This document shows, in pieces, positions 12,930 to 24,779 of a stretch of DNA of 64,000 bases. Position 1 is the stretch's first letter, and each line of letters opens with the position of its first letter. Position numbers and translations under genes: made by a program. The DNA is from Nageia nagi. Its lineage: Eukaryota; Pinophyta. Location: NCBI GenBank assembly GCA_050084985.1, contig JBITNC010000002.1, forward strand, positions 3,844,001 to 3,908,000, read 5' to 3'. The notes under the pieces are model-generated. The model was not told the DNA's origin, did no database searches, and worked only from the letters and a program-made list of their open reading frames with translations.

Positions 12930-13700
12930 AGTCTTTAAAAATATGAATTTGCATCATGAATCTTATCAAGCACTTCCTAGAAATTATGTATTCTTCCATA
13001 TTTTGCATACATATCTTAGGTCCTTTTATGTGTATTATGCAATCATTACAGACCATGATACTATGTTTGCATCATGCATCTTGTTAAATAATTCCTTGGT
13101 TTTATGTATTCTTCTACATTTTGCATTCCTTATAATAGGGCCTTTTTTAGAAAACCCATTTTATGCATATCTTAAAATCATTGTAGACCATATATTGCAT
13201 CATGCATCTTGCCAAATAATTCCTGAGCCTTATGTATTCTTTCATATTTTGCATACATGTTTATCAGGATATTAACAATCATGTCAAAATCATAACATTT
13301 AATTTACAAGCACCAAGTAGATACATACACACACGTAATTCATGTTTTATGGGTATTTTGGTTGTGAAGTTCAAATCTCTCAAAATAATATTCATGACTA
13401 AGAAGGTCAATAATGCATGTATGATGATTCATTCTAAGAATAATGCATCATGCATCTTGTCAATTTCCCAAGCCATGTGTATTATTCCATATTTTTCATA
13501 CATGTCTTAGGCCTTTTTTCAAAATCCTATTTTTTGCATCTTCTACAATCATTATAGACCATGCAACTATATTTCCATCATTCATCTTGTCATATAATTC
13601 TAATGCCTTATGTGTTCTTCCATATTTTTCATACATATCTATTAGGCATTCAAAGCCACAACATTTGATTTAAAAGAACCAAGTAGACAATTTCATACAT
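12930..13700 (-). pseudogene. Tandem PPR-motif relics, left arm
   Basis: On the minus strand, units of roughly 120-135 bp (near 13636, 13500, 13255, 13130 and 13010) each resemble the opening of a plant PPR motif. The clearest reads 'MYEKYGRTHKALELYDKM' followed by 'NIVAWSIMI', closely parallel to the MYAKCG...A...FD.M...VVSWN.MI consensus of P/S motifs in PLS-class PPR proteins. Stops and frameshifts occur throughout, and only single motifs, not whole genes, are repeated. The open frames on the plus strand here (12943-13673) are antisense shadows. PPR proteins bind organellar RNA; these copies are not functional genes. Confidence 0.65.
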
Positions 13701-14640
13701 CTAGTTCATGTTTTGTTTGAAGAAAATTTATTTCCTTGATTTTAATGTTGCAATATTTTATAAATTTGGAGAAATTCAACAATGTAAATTCACCTTCCAA
13801 TAATTATAAAAATTAGGGAAAAATCAAATACATGCATGGGTTTTAAAATGTTCCCTTAGGCACATCCCTCTAATTTTAAATTTGCAATATGCTGGTGAGA
13901 TAATAAAGTCTCCTATACTCTTCCCTAAAGTAATATATCTAAAGGAAATCTACATTAAAATATGGATCACTAGACTAGAAAGGGCTTTTGGTAGCATTCA
14001 TAAACTACCACCAAAAGCATTTTTTGATGGTTATTTGACTACCTCCTATTAGCTTGCCACCAAGAGTACCCCCTTATGGCATTGAGTAATTTACCCATCG
14101 ATATATGGCACATAAAACACCATATAAGATTATAAAGAGGTGGTTTTTAACTACCACACTATATTTTAAGGGGTTTTTAAATTACCTCTTAATAATTACA
14201 ATGAAAAAAGGGCATAAGCTGGAAGCATTCTTCCAAATGGAAGAATGCTTTTAGGATCTACTACCATATGTTACCTAAGGAAACCAAGCTAGATCATAGT
14301 GAGCCTAATTAAAGTATTGTATATGGGATCTCAAAGGATGCCCTAGTGGATTTGACCAAGAATAATGCTTCCAAGCTCTACAGCCCTCAGTTACCCAAGG
14401 TACATAAGCTCGATCATAGTGAGCTCAATTAAAGTGTTAACCATGGGCTCTCAAGGATGGCCTAGTGGATTTGATCAGTCACTTTTCACTTGCAAAATTA
14501 TAATACTTAGCATAATTGAAAATAAATTTAACTACGAACATAAATAATAAAATTATTTGCACACCATTTCATTATCAAGTAATTACACATAATTATGAAA
14601 GTATAATAGTTTCCTCATACCTGATATCTATAGTGTGGAT
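13701..14640. other. Non-coding subterminal-type sequence of the CACTA-like element
   Basis: Contains GGTAG/CTACC foldback words (for example around 13990-14060 and 14130-14190) like those at the element ends, and a short imperfect duplication (GGAAGCATTCTTCCAAATGG, and the 'GATCATAGTGAGCC' phrase at ~14292 and ~14412). No gene seen. Confidence 0.4.
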
Positions 14641-14659
14641 CAATTGTTTGCTTAATACA

Positions 14660-15245
14660 TTAATGTGAGTTTTTTATATATTTGCAAGATAAGTATTACA
14701 AGCATGTTTTTATCAATTTACAACTTTTGGATTAGTTATAAGGGGAACATGGTGTTACAAGGTGCAAGTAGGTATTCTTTTGTAGGAAATAATCTTGTAT
14801 TCTTCTCCATTTTGCATATATGTTCATGCCTTGTATTTTTCTATATTTATTTAGAAAACCCATGTTATGTGTATCTTATAAAATAAATTAAGCTCGAGTC
14901 TTGTGTATTCTTCCACATTTTTCATGTGTCTATGGGCCTTTTCCAAAAAAACTATTTTGCATGTATCCTGTAATCATTACAAACTATGAAACTATGTTTG
15001 CATCATTCATATTATTAAACAAATCCTAGTTCTTATATATTCTTCAATATTTTTTATATATGTCTATCAATACACTCACAAACATAACATTTAATTTACA
15101 GAAATCAAGTTGATACATCCACCCACCCAATTTAGGTTTATGGGTATATTTCCAGTGAAAGTTCAAAGCTCCCTCAAGATAGCCTGCATGAACCACAACA
15201 TTTGATTTAGAAGCATCAAGTAGACACATCCACATATCCAATTAA
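14660..15245 (-). pseudogene. PPR-derived relic including a 37-residue repeat unit
   Basis: The minus-strand open frame 15241-15044 contains 'MWMCLLDASKSNVVVHAGYL', the same unit that is tandemly amplified on the plus strand at 18.78-19.81 kb. It then runs to 'SVLIDIYKKY', a PPR-like motif start. Downstream on the same strand (14960-14800) are further 'MYEKYG'-type fragments. This places the amplified unit directly next to ordinary PPR sequence and so links the two. Confidence 0.55.
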
Positions 15246-15469
15246 GAGTTTATTGTTTTGGCAGTGAAGTTCGAAAGCTAAGTTCCCAAAAATAATTTCA
15301 TGGATTTCAATGATTAGATGTCTTTACCCCTAGGAGAACCTAAAGGAAAAATCATGAATTAGAAAAGTCAAGGCTATGTACATTTCTTCAACAATATTCA
15401 TAATGTTACAACACATGATCTTTCATACAAGTATCTTGGGGGTAAAGACATCCAATCCAAAATATCTCA

Positions 15470-18250
15470 ACACTTGGATAAGCAAAGCAATTGTTAAACC
15501 CATATGATTGAAGTGCATCATATGATATGATATTATGAAATAAACTAAATAAATCAATATATGATATGAAATAAACCAAACACACTATATATGATATGAA
15601 ACCTCATTGAGTGATAGAAGCATCAAATATGCTATCTAAAACCTCCAAAAACTTCATACCTCTCATTGAAAGATATAAATAGAAAAAATGATATGATGAA
15701 AATAATGGAACAAGTTGTGGGATCCTTCATTTCTTGGAAAATGATATAATTGTTCTCTTCTTTACTAATGGTTATTTTCAATTGTGTTATGAATTGCATA
15801 TCCTTGTTGTATCCATGAATTGTATATCCTCTAGTCTTTGCATTTCATGAAACTATGTTTGCATCACATCGTTTCAAATAGTTCTAAGAACTTGTGTATT
15901 GTTCTACATTTTGCATACATATATATTAGGTCATTCAAAATCATAATATTTAATGCAAAACCATTTTGAACTACTATTCAATAGATGTCCATACCTTCTT
16001 CTAGAGATCCCATGGTACCACATGCTAGAAGAATGCTGGCAAAGGTTACAAAGTTTAGCTTTACATTTGATAATTGTATCTTCTTAAAATTATTTAGAGT
16101 TAAAAAAAAAGAACTATTTTGTGTATATCCTATGATCATTACATTCCATGAAACTATGTATGCATCATGCAAATTAAAGAGTTTAAGGGAATCCTTATTG
16201 TAGCCATGAATTACATATCCTCCAATCATTGCATTCCATCAAATTGTGTCTGCATAATGCATCTTTTTAAATAATTCTAGACCTTTGTGTATTCTTCCAT
16301 ATTTTGCATTCGTGCTTATCAAGGCATTCACAACCACAATATTTGATGAAAAACCATTTTCAACTGCTCTTTGATGGATATCCATACCTTCTGCAAGAAT
16401 CGTTCATTCTACAAAAAGCCCATTTTATGTGCATCCAACCCATAAGATCTTGCAACTTAGAGAAGGTATATAATTATTCAACCTATATAGTCTAAGTACA
16501 TCATATGATATGAAATGATCTAAATGCAACATGCATATGGTATGAAATTAACCAAGTGCACTATATATGATATGAAATGAATTAAGTGCACTATATATGA
16601 TATGAAATGATTTAAATATACAATCATATGATATGAAACTCATGAAGTGATAGAAGCATAAAATATTTTATTATCTAAAACCTTCAAAAAATTTAGACCT
16701 CCCATTGAAAGATCTAAATAGACCATGTGATATGGAATTTTATAAGGTCAAAAACTGGTCCAAAAGTGGTAAGTTGGCAAAAACATGCTTGTAATGCTTA
16801 GCTAGACAGAAAAATATGTGATTGCAGAGTAGATTCCATGTTGTATATACAAAATGATGAGATAAAAGCAATGGAAAATGTTATGGTCTACTTCATATGT
16901 TCTGAAATGATGCAACTATACCATATGATGTGAAATGACCTAAATACATTATATGATATAAAAAAATGTTACGAGATGATCTAAGTATCTTTGAAACCTA
17001 TAAAATAATGAAATATTTTATGGGATCCTTTATTTCCTGGTAAATGAAATAATTAAGGCTCTCCTTTACTTGTAAATATTTGCTAATTTTATCATGACAT
17101 AATTTGGACTAAGTATCAAAAACTAGTCCAAAAGTGATAAGTTGACCTCATTTACCATATGTTATGAAATGATGCAATTGTACATCATTTAAATACATAA
17201 ATTTTAACCTTCATAACCATTTAAGCTATCTTGAGAAATGATTTAATTCATACCTCCCGTTGAAATATATAAGTAGAACATATGATATGAAATGATTTAA
17301 ATTCTTATCTCATCTCATCTCCTCTCGTCTCACCTTATAAAATGCACCTTTGTCTCCTCTTATCCCTCACTTGGAAAACTCAAAAAAATCAAAATGTCAA
17401 AAATATTCCAAGTGCCTATCTAAGCTCCTTGTAAAATATGGAATAATAATACAAGAGGCTCATGAAACTGTGTCTACATAATGCATCTTCCACATTACAA
17501 CCCATGAAACTATGATTGCATCATGCATCTTCCATATTTTGCATACATTTATATCAGGTTTTATGTTCCATTTCAGCTTTTTAAAAAGTGTATCTTGGCT
17601 ATTTGGATGTATCTACTTTGTTCTTGTGTCATTAAATAATTTTTTAAATTCAAAAACTAGTCCAAAAATGATAAGTGGGTCTCATCCATCATATGTTTTG
17701 AAATGATGCAACTATGCATCATTTAAATGCATAAAATTATTGACCTTATTTTCCATGAAAAATATCATGAGAAATGATTTAATTCATACCTCATACTAAA
17801 ATATCTAAATAGACCATGTGATATGAAATGATTTAAATATAGTACCATATGATCTAAAATGATCTACATGCTCCAATAATAAATAATCTAAGTACATCAT
17901 ATGATATGAAGTGAATATCCAAATGTGCCATATATATGATATGAAATGAACTAAGTGAACCATATATATGATAATAAATGATCTAAAAAATAGTTCAAAA
18001 GTAGTAAGTTAGCTAAAACATTCTTGTAATACATATCCAAACACAAAAAATATGTAGTTCTCAAGTGGATGTGTTGTTGTATATATAGAATGATAAGATC
18101 AAAATAATAGAACATGTTGTGGGTTATTTCATTACCTGGAATGTATAAAAAATTCTTTACAAAAAAATTATGATATGTGATATGAAATGATTTAAGTACA
18201 CCATATGATCCAAAATATGTCTTGGAGAAGGAAAAAAATTGTTCAACCTA
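15470..18250. repeat. Dispersed 'ATATGATATGAAATGA' repeat field with PPR fragments
   Basis: The word ATATGATATGAAATGA, with variants, recurs dozens of times in clusters near 15510-15600, 16500-16640, 16900-17000, 17815-17960 and 18175-18200. It is usually separated by 15-30 bp of CTAAGTGCACC-like spacer. Blocks of several hundred bp including 'CATGAAGTGATAGAAGCATAAAATAT' and 'AACAAGTTGTGGGATCC' phrases recur as well. The whole looks like segmental duplication of a ~1-kb unit that also contains PPR fragments. Confidence 0.6.
15840..16480 (-). pseudogene. PPR gene fragment (L/S-type motifs)
   Basis: Minus-strand frame 16229-15978 reads 'GYVIHGYNKDSLKLF', 'IVSWNVMIIGYTQNS', 'LNFVTFASILLACGTMGSL' and 'EEGMDIY'. 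These match in order the plant PLS-PPR consensus (GYA.HG...A..LF; VVSWN.MI.GY.QNG; P...TFASVL.AC...G.LE.G..IH). This is the longest recognisable PPR stretch in the CACTA-like element and shows that the surrounding repeats derive from a PLS-class PPR gene. Flanking fragments at 16250-16480 and 15840-15950 are shorter relics of the same kind. It has no start, no targeting peptide and no intact motif series. Confidence 0.7.
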
Positions 18251-18783
18251 GAAATTTTCTAAGTATAAAAAATACTTAGCTTGTAATACTTTGCCAAAAA
18301 AGAAATTATGATATGTTGTAGTAGTATTTTATAGCATAATTATGTAATTATTGATCATTATTAAACCAAAAAATGAAATGAGCTTGAAATAAGAACTTAT
18401 TCCAATGAATCTTAATAGGTGAAGGAAATAAGATATATTTATTTGAAACAACATCAACTTCTGCTAGATTGACATCTGCTTCAACTTGTCATAATATAAT
18501 GTTATATAAAATACCATGTCCATATTGGATATCTTCTTTGATCCCTCATTGATACCTAGCCAAATCATACAAAAGGTAAAATTTATTTTTGATTCAACAT
18601 TCTTATAGATTGCAATAATTAGAGATATGCAATTAATGGCTACAATAAGGATGCCCTGAAATTCTAATGTAAGTATGCAAAAACATGTCTGTAATACTTA
18701 GCCAAACCCAAAATAATATATCATTCCCAATTGGATGTCATGTTGTGTAGATAAAATTATGAGATGAAAATAATAGAATATGG

Positions 18784-19810
18784 TGTATGGATGTATCTAT
18801 TTGGTTCTTCTAAATCAAATGTTATGGTTTTTGTATACTATCTTAAGGGAGATTTGAACTTCACTACCAAAATAACCCTAAACCTAAATTGTATATGATG
18901 AAGTGTATATTTGGCACTTCAAAATAAAATATTTTCATTTGTATAGGCTATCATGAGGGAGATTTTAACTTCATTACCAAAATAGCCATAAACCCTAAAC
19001 TAGGTGTGTGGATGTGTCTTCTTCGTGCTTCTAAATAGAATGTTATGGTTCATGCATGCTACTTTGAGGGAGATTTTAACTTCATTACTAAAATATCCCA
19101 AACACTTAATTGGGTGTGTAGATGTGTTTTCTTAATGCTTATAAATTGAATTTTATGGTTCATGTAGGCTATTTTAAGGGACCTTTGAACTTTACTACTA
19201 AAATACCCATAAACCCTAAATTGGGTATGTGAATGTATCTATTTGATGCTTATAAATTGAATGTTATGGTTCACATAAGCTATCTTTAGGGAGATTTGAA
19301 TGTCACTACAAAAATACCCATAAACCTTGAATTGGATGTGTCTACTTGGTGCTTCTAAATTGAATGTTGTGATTAATGTAGGCTATCTTGAAGAAGCTTT
19401 TAACTTCACTACCAAAATACCATAAACCCTAAATTGGGTATCTAAATGTGTCTACTTGGTTCTTCTAAATTGAATGTTGTTGATCGTGTAGGCTATGTTG
19501 AGGGAGCTTTGAAATTCACTAATAAACCTTGACTTATGTGTGTGGATTTATCTCCTTGGTGCTTCTAAATCAAATGGTGTGGTTCATGTAGCCTATATTG
19601 AGGGAGCTTTGAACTTCACTACTAAAATACTCATAAACCTTGAATTGGGTGTGTGGATGTGTCTACTTGGTTCTTCTAAATTGAATATTATGGTTCATGC
19701 AAGCTATCTTAAGGGATCTTTGAAATTCATTGCCAAAAAATCTTAAACATTGAATTAGATGTATTGATGTGTCTATTTGGTTCTTCTAAATCAAATATTA
19801 TGGTTCATAC
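18784..19810 (+). repeat. 111-bp (37-codon) PPR-derived tandem array, left part
   Basis: About ten units begin near 18784, 18891, 19004, 19114, 19225, 19331, 19438, 19538, 19649 and 19760; full-length units are 110-113 bp apart. In one frame each unit reads approximately 'VWMCLLGASKSNVVVHVGYL' plus 'EGALNFTTKIPINPKLG', exactly 37 residues, so a full unit preserves frame. Several consecutive units stay open (for example 19540-19746), others carry stops or small deletions. The array is interrupted at 19811 by an LTR element and resumes at 24428. Confidence 0.8.
19806..19810 (+). repeat. Left target-site duplication (CATAC)
   Basis: CATAC here and CATGC at 24428-24432 flank the LTR element. The 111-bp array unit normally reads GGTTCATGCA at this place, so the original target was CATGC and the left copy has one change. 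Confidence 0.8.
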
Positions 19811-20276
19811 TATTGGAAATTGTAATATAATATTTATCTCTAATATAAATTCACTTAATACTTAAAGTATCTTTAATATATCTTAAAAAATTAAGAGAAT
19901 AAATATAGAAATACCTTTAACCTTAACCTTAGGTAAAGGGAAGATTAAAGGATGAATTTCTTCTTATAAATAGAGAGGTACCCTTTTCATTATGTAACTT
20001 GATGAAGCATGGTAATGCTTATCTTATAGAGTTGTAGGAATGCTCTTGTAGGAGGCTTGTAGAAGAATTCTTGATAATTTGTAAGAGAGTTATCTTGTGA
20101 GAAAGTAATAGGAAGGATGGTTCAAAGTGAATATTCTCTCAAGAGTTGAAGGAACCACTATATATGATGTGTTATTATTTGTGTGATTGATTATTACTTT
20201 GCTAGTTAGATGAATGTTAGATTTGTTGGAGAAGCTTTAAGGATATCTTGGTTTATAGAGTCTTTCAATTCCATCA
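19811..20276 (+). repeat. 5' LTR
   Basis: Starts TATTGGAAATTGTAATATAA (decayed TGTT start) and ends TTCAATTCCATCA. Contains TATAAATAG at 19965-19973. Pairs with 23957-24427. Confidence 0.88.
19965..19973 (+). promoter_or_regulatory. TATA box of 5' LTR
   Basis: TATAAATAG, preserved at the same place in the 3' LTR (24138-24146) and in the related LTRs at 31602 and 32895. Likely RNA polymerase II promoter of the element. Confidence 0.55.
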
Positions 20277-20278
20277 AG

Positions 20279-20291
20279 TGGTATCAGAGCC
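20279..20291 (+). other. Primer binding site (initiator-Met tRNA)
   Basis: TGGTATCAGAGCC, two bases after the LTR end. Known as the minus-strand priming site of most plant Copia-type elements. Confidence 0.85.
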
Positions 20292-20920
20292 TTCCTTATT
20301 GTGGTCTCCTAAACTTTTTACTTAGTGATTTTGAGGTAACCCTCCTTAAATTTAAGGTATACCTATCCTCTAATATTGTTTCAATTTTATTTAAAACTTC
20401 ATTAGTTAATGAATTTCAATTTCTTATTTTTTGAAGTTGAAAGTTGATATCTATACTAACATATTTTTTATCTTGAGGATAATGGGTTCAAATTTAAGGT
20501 AAAATTTTACCTTAATTACATGTTAGTAGTTTTGTTAAATCTAACATTTGCTATATGGTTAGATTGTAAATCTTGTGATTTGATATCTATACTAGCATGT
20601 TTATGCTAAGAGTAATTGGTTAAGATCTAACATCTTATGTTAGAAACATGTTAGAAGTGTTTGAAGTTAGATCTAACATATGGTATATGGTTAGATTTTT
20701 AAGATCTTGAAATATTAGTGCTTCTAATTTTTTTTTTCTTATAGTCAAATCTAATATTAGATTCTAAAACTATGCTACGATCTTATTAAGTTTCAAGCTT
20801 ACAAAAATCTAATTTATGATTTTTGTAATAAAATTTTTTAGCAAGAAAGTTAAAATATTATCTTGCTATGTTTAACAAAGGTACAATTTTTTTTGTAACA
20901 AGTAAGGTTACAAAAGCTTG

Positions 20921-20925
<5 letters not shown>

Positions 20926-21002
<77 letters not shown>
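20926..21002. repeat. (TA)n microsatellite, ~77 bp
   Basis: Perfect alternating TA run inside the internal region of the LTR element, about 650 bp after the PBS. Able to extrude as a cruciform or form a long RNA hairpin. Confidence 0.95.
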
Positions 21003-21007
<5 letters not shown>

Positions 21008-22477
21008 ATTGATGAAATTTTACCTTAAATATTTAAAAGGTATTTTTAAATTTAAGTCCTAAAGTTTTTTAAAGTATGGTGCAATTTTTAAGTAATGACT
21101 TAAATTATTGATAATTGCCTACTTTTAAGCATGGAATAAATTGTAACTTATATATAATTTTATATATGAGAATTTTTTTAATTGCTAAATTCTCACGTTA
21201 GTGCAAATTTTATTTATTTAAATGCATGATTATTGCTATGTGGATAAAAGTTCTCTTAAATATTTTTGCTTATGAATTTTTTGTAAATAGAGTAATTTTT
21301 TAAGTATCAAATATTTTATGCTCTACATTAAGTTGAAAAATATTTGATTAATGCCTTGGATAGCCTATTTAATCCTTTAGGAAAATTACTTTGATAATTT
21401 ACAAATTGTATGCCTTGGATAAACCTATTTAATCCTTTGGATATATTCATAGATTATGGTTATTTTTTATGCATATTTTTTATCAATATAACAACATTTT
21501 TTTATAAAATTTTGCCAAGTATTGCAAATCTAAAAAGACTAATGCAATATTTGATTCAATTTATAAATTGATAATTTTGTAAGGAAAAATTGATAATCTT
21601 TTTTTCTTATGTCCTATCTGAAATTAAAAATGTGAAATTTTTGATGAAAAAGAAAAAAAGAGGAAAGTAGCATTGTTGTTATGCTTATATTGTGCTTGGA
21701 TGGTTAATTTATGCACATAATTAATCTCCTTGGTTGGATGAAAATATATAGTGCTTGGATGTGCATAACATAGAAATTTAGGTTAATTTGTTTTTTCAAA
21801 TTTTGATATGCACTATCCTTATTAGTTGCAATGCAATTGTGCATGTTTATGCACATTGAAAATTTGTTATGGATGTGCTAGTGTTTGAAATGAAAATTTT
21901 AAACCTTATAATATGCACTATATTTTATTAATTGTATTTGCATTAATATTGCAAAAGACTTAGTGTGCTTAATGTGCATGAGATTATGAAATTGATGGCT
22001 AATATGAATATTTATTTTGTGCATATTATTTTGAAGTAAAAGTTTGTGCAACTATTTTTCAAATTATCTTCATTTTTTACATACATTATGTTGCATGAAA
22101 ACTTTTTGATTATGTACATATTCTTATTTGTACACATTGATCCTACGTTGTATGAATTTTTTTTTTTTGTTGAGCACAAATTTTTGTAGTAAAGTTTGTT
22201 ATCTTTCTCAATATTAGAATTATTGTGCATTAATCTTTAAAAATTTTATGCACATTGGATAATATACTTATTGGAGTGCAAAGTTTTAAAACTTACTTCA
22301 CAAGATTTATTGAGAATAATTCACTATTGATTACTTTTACATAAGAAAAATCTTTATTTTAAAACAAAAGTATACAAATACCTTTGGTAATTGTACATTC
22401 CTTTCTATGTTTGTAAAGATTAATAATTGCAACAAATTTTTTTAAATAAAGTTACTCTTAAGGGGGAGTATAAAATC

Positions 22478-22660
22478 CAAACATACTTCTATGTTTGAGA
22501 ATGTTCATAGATTAATGCCTCTATACTTTCATATTTTGAAAGAATATCCATGTTTATGGATTGATGCCACTATACTTCCATAGTTGGAAAGTTTATCTAT
22601 GTTTATAGATAAATTCCACTATAATTTTTGTTTGAAAAATTTATCCATGATGATGGATTG
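22478..22660 (+). repeat. Tandem hairpin repeats with covarying stems
   Basis: About three 55-62 bp repeats, each with two perfect short hairpins. Hairpin A: ATCCAT/ATGGAT (22546-22561), ATCTAT/ATAGAT (22595-22610, extendable to nine pairs), ATCCAT/ATGGAT (22643-22658). Hairpin B: CTTTCA/TGAAAG (22526-22542), TTCCA/TGGAA (22576-22589), AATTTTT/AAAAATT (22623-22641). A further CAAACAT/ATGTTTG stem lies at 22478-22497. Substitutions in one arm are matched in the other, which points to conservation of pairing rather than of sequence. Confidence 0.75.
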
Positions 22661-22689
22661 ATTACCATATTGCTATTTGTTAGCAAGTT

Positions 22690-22830
22690 GTAGTAGATGG
22701 AGTAGTTAAAAAGGTTCACCTTTCTCCATAACTAAATTATTGAAGTGGTTAAAAAAGTTTGACCTTCTACATGATTGCACATTATTAGAGTGGTTAAAAA
22801 GGTTTACCCTTATCCAAAATTATAATTGTT
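22690..22830 (+). repeat. Three 'GTGGTTAAAAAGGTTTACC' repeats
   Basis: Units at about 22702, 22744 and 22789 share (T/G)GTTAAAAA(G/A)GTT(C/T)(A/G)CC. The first holds an AAAGGT/ACCTTT hairpin closed by GGAG/CTCC; the others pair less well. Downstream, GTCAAGTTGGCATTT-type words recur near 22905, 22947, 23092 and 23172. Confidence 0.6.
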
Positions 22831-23589
22831 TGATAAAATTTGAATTCATATTGATGGATTAATGCTACTAAATTTTACTATATGCTTTTTGACTAGTAGC
22901 ATAGTCAAGTTGGCATTTTATAGCTTGTGCATCTTAATGTGGTAGTCAAGATGGTATTTTATGGTTTGTTCTTCATCTATGCTACAGTATTATTGAAGAA
23001 CTTAAACCTATAAATCAATATGTTTATAAATAAATAAGAACTTATGTATATGGTTTATGCTTTGTTGTGTAAATCTTGGTTTCATGTTTGGTCAAGTTGG
23101 CATTTGTGGCTTATAAATCTTGATTTAGTCAAATGGTTATACCTTTAAAAATATTGACTTAGTAGTTTAGTCAAGATGGCATTTGATCATTTTTTACATG
23201 GTTAAGATAACATGGTCATATAAGTATTTATTTGGTGAAGTTGAAATCAAGGGGGATAATTAAATTATGAAATATTATGATATGATGACACCTTCATATA
23301 CCCTCAACAAATACAAAATAATGATTTAAAATAAACAAAAATGAAAATTAAAAATCAATTTTTTTATAAATATTGTTGATATTTTTTATATCCTTGGTTA
23401 AAAATGTATTTATATCACTTGGTTGATTGTGCATCTGATAGTATTGTGCACATATGATATTATTTATATCATGTTATGGTTGATACATTTTATTTAGTAT
23501 ACACATGTGATATATAGTTGAAGATATATATCATCTTTTATGTTGTGCATATATGATAACTTGGTATTTTTTATCAATTTATGGATGAA

Positions 23590-23944
23590 ATATATCTCAT
23601 ATGAGTGTATATGATGTATCTAATTGATCTTATTTATGAGATGCTTGTAACTTGCAGGTTCATCTTAAGATTGCAGGTTACTTTGGGTATGCAGACTTAT
23701 GGAGGCTCATCATATCAATATATTATTAAATGACTAATTTTTTACAAAGAAACCATTTTTTAGTTAATAATTGTATTGTAAAACTATTTATTAAAATAGT
23801 TAAGTAGTTGAGCCATTGTAGAATCATCTATATTCTATTACTTTCTCAAATATGTAAAAGTTCCCATCTCCACTTGTATCTCTATAGAGAAGAACTCTCT
23901 CTTACTCTTTATTTTTGTTTTTTTGACTCTATACCCAATATTGC
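23590..23944 (+). repeat. 3' internal block shared with the TRIM-like element
   Basis: Shares with 32330-32661 the ordered phrases 'TTGTAAC(T/A)TGCAGG', 'TGGAG(G/A)CTCA', 'AACCATTTTTT', 'CTCAAATATGTAAA', 'CATCTCCACTTGTATCTCTA', 'GAACTCTCTCTTACTCT' and 'CCCAATATTGCATTAAG'. In both elements it runs up to the polypurine tract. A conserved non-coding terminus next to the PPT could carry signals for reverse transcription. Confidence 0.75.
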
Positions 23945-23956
23945 ATTAAGGAGGAG
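23945..23956 (+). other. Polypurine tract
   Basis: ATTAAGGAGGAG immediately before the 3' LTR; plus-strand primer site in LTR retrotransposons. The TRIM-like element has ATTAAGGGGAG in the same place. Confidence 0.75.
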
Positions 23957-24427
23957 TGTTGAAAATCATAATATAATATTATATAATATTTATCTTTAAT
24001 GTAAATTCACTTAATACTTAAAGTATCTTTAGATACCTTAAAGCATTAAGAGAATAAATATAGAAAGAGAAATAAATATAGAAACACATTTAACCTTACC
24101 CTTGGGTAAAAGAAAGGTTAAAGGGTGGGTTTCTTCTTATAAATAGAGAGGTAACCCTTTCATTATGTAACTTGATGAAGCATGGTAATGCTTATCTTAT
24201 AGGATCCTTGTAGAAGAATTCTTGATCATTTGTAAGAGAGTTATCTTATGAAAAAGTAATAGAAAGGATGGTTCAAAGTGGATGCACTTCCAAGAGTTGG
24301 AGGAACCACTATATATGATGTTTTATCATTTGTGTGATTGATTATTACATTTTTAGATGGATAAATGTTAAATTTTTTAAAGAAGCTTCAAAGAGATCTT
24401 GGTTTATGAAATCCTTCAATTCCATCA
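23957..24427 (+). repeat. 3' LTR
   Basis: Starts TGTTGAAAATCATAATATAA and ends TTCAATTCCATCA; TATAAATAG at 24138-24146. Compared with the 5' LTR it has several small insertions near its start and lacks a segment near 24210. Confidence 0.88.
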
Positions 24428-24775
24428 CATGCAAACTATCTTAAGAGATATTTGAACTTCAGTTCCAAAAAATCTTAAACCCTAATGATGTGTCTACTTG
24501 GTGCTTACAAATCAAATGTTATGGTCCACATAGACTATCTTGAGGGAGCTTTGAAATTCATTACCAAAATATCCATAAAACCTAAATTAGATGTGTGTAT
24601 GTATCTATTTGGTTCTTCTAAATCAAATATTATGGTTTGTGCATGCTATCTTGAGGGAGCTTTCAATTTCATTGCCAAAATACCCATAAAACCTAAATTG
24701 GATGCTTCTAAATCAAATGTTGTGATTTGTGTAGGCTATATTGAGGGAGCTTTGTAATTCAATACCAAAATACCC
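24428..24775 (+). repeat. 111-bp PPR-derived tandem array, right part
   Basis: Resumes directly after the LTR element with the CATGC target copy. Units near 24485, 24593 and 24698 read, for example, 'MYLFGSSKSNIMVCACYL'. The frame 24485-24757 is open across about two and a half units. Confidence 0.78.
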
Positions 24776-24779
24776 ACAA

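Larger units (their letters stand above)
19811..24427 (+). mobile_element. Non-autonomous LTR retrotransposon without coding capacity
   Basis: Complete structure: 5' LTR 19811-20276, PBS 20279-20291 complementary to initiator-Met tRNA, 3.7-kb internal region, polypurine tract 23945-23956, 3' LTR 23957-24427, and 5-bp target duplication. The internal region has no gag, protease, integrase or RT sequence in any frame; it holds a long TA tract, hairpin repeats (22478-22660) and 'GTCAAGWTGGCATTT' repeats (22900-23200). It must therefore be mobilised in trans, like LARD or TRIM elements. The last ~350 bp before the 3' LTR is shared with the TRIM-like element at 31379-33154. LTRs differ by many substitutions and a ~25-bp indel, so the insertion is fairly old. 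Confidence 0.88.

Noticed and set aside
12943-13673. Overlapping plus-strand open frames of 76-110 codons
   Set aside because: They are antisense to repeated minus-strand PPR motif relics; their repetitive IPYFSYM-like text comes from the complement of MYEKYG codons.
22441-22475. AAGGGGGAGTA as a second polypurine tract
   Set aside because: It looks like a Copia PPT, but no LTR start follows; the true PPT of the element is at 23945-23956.
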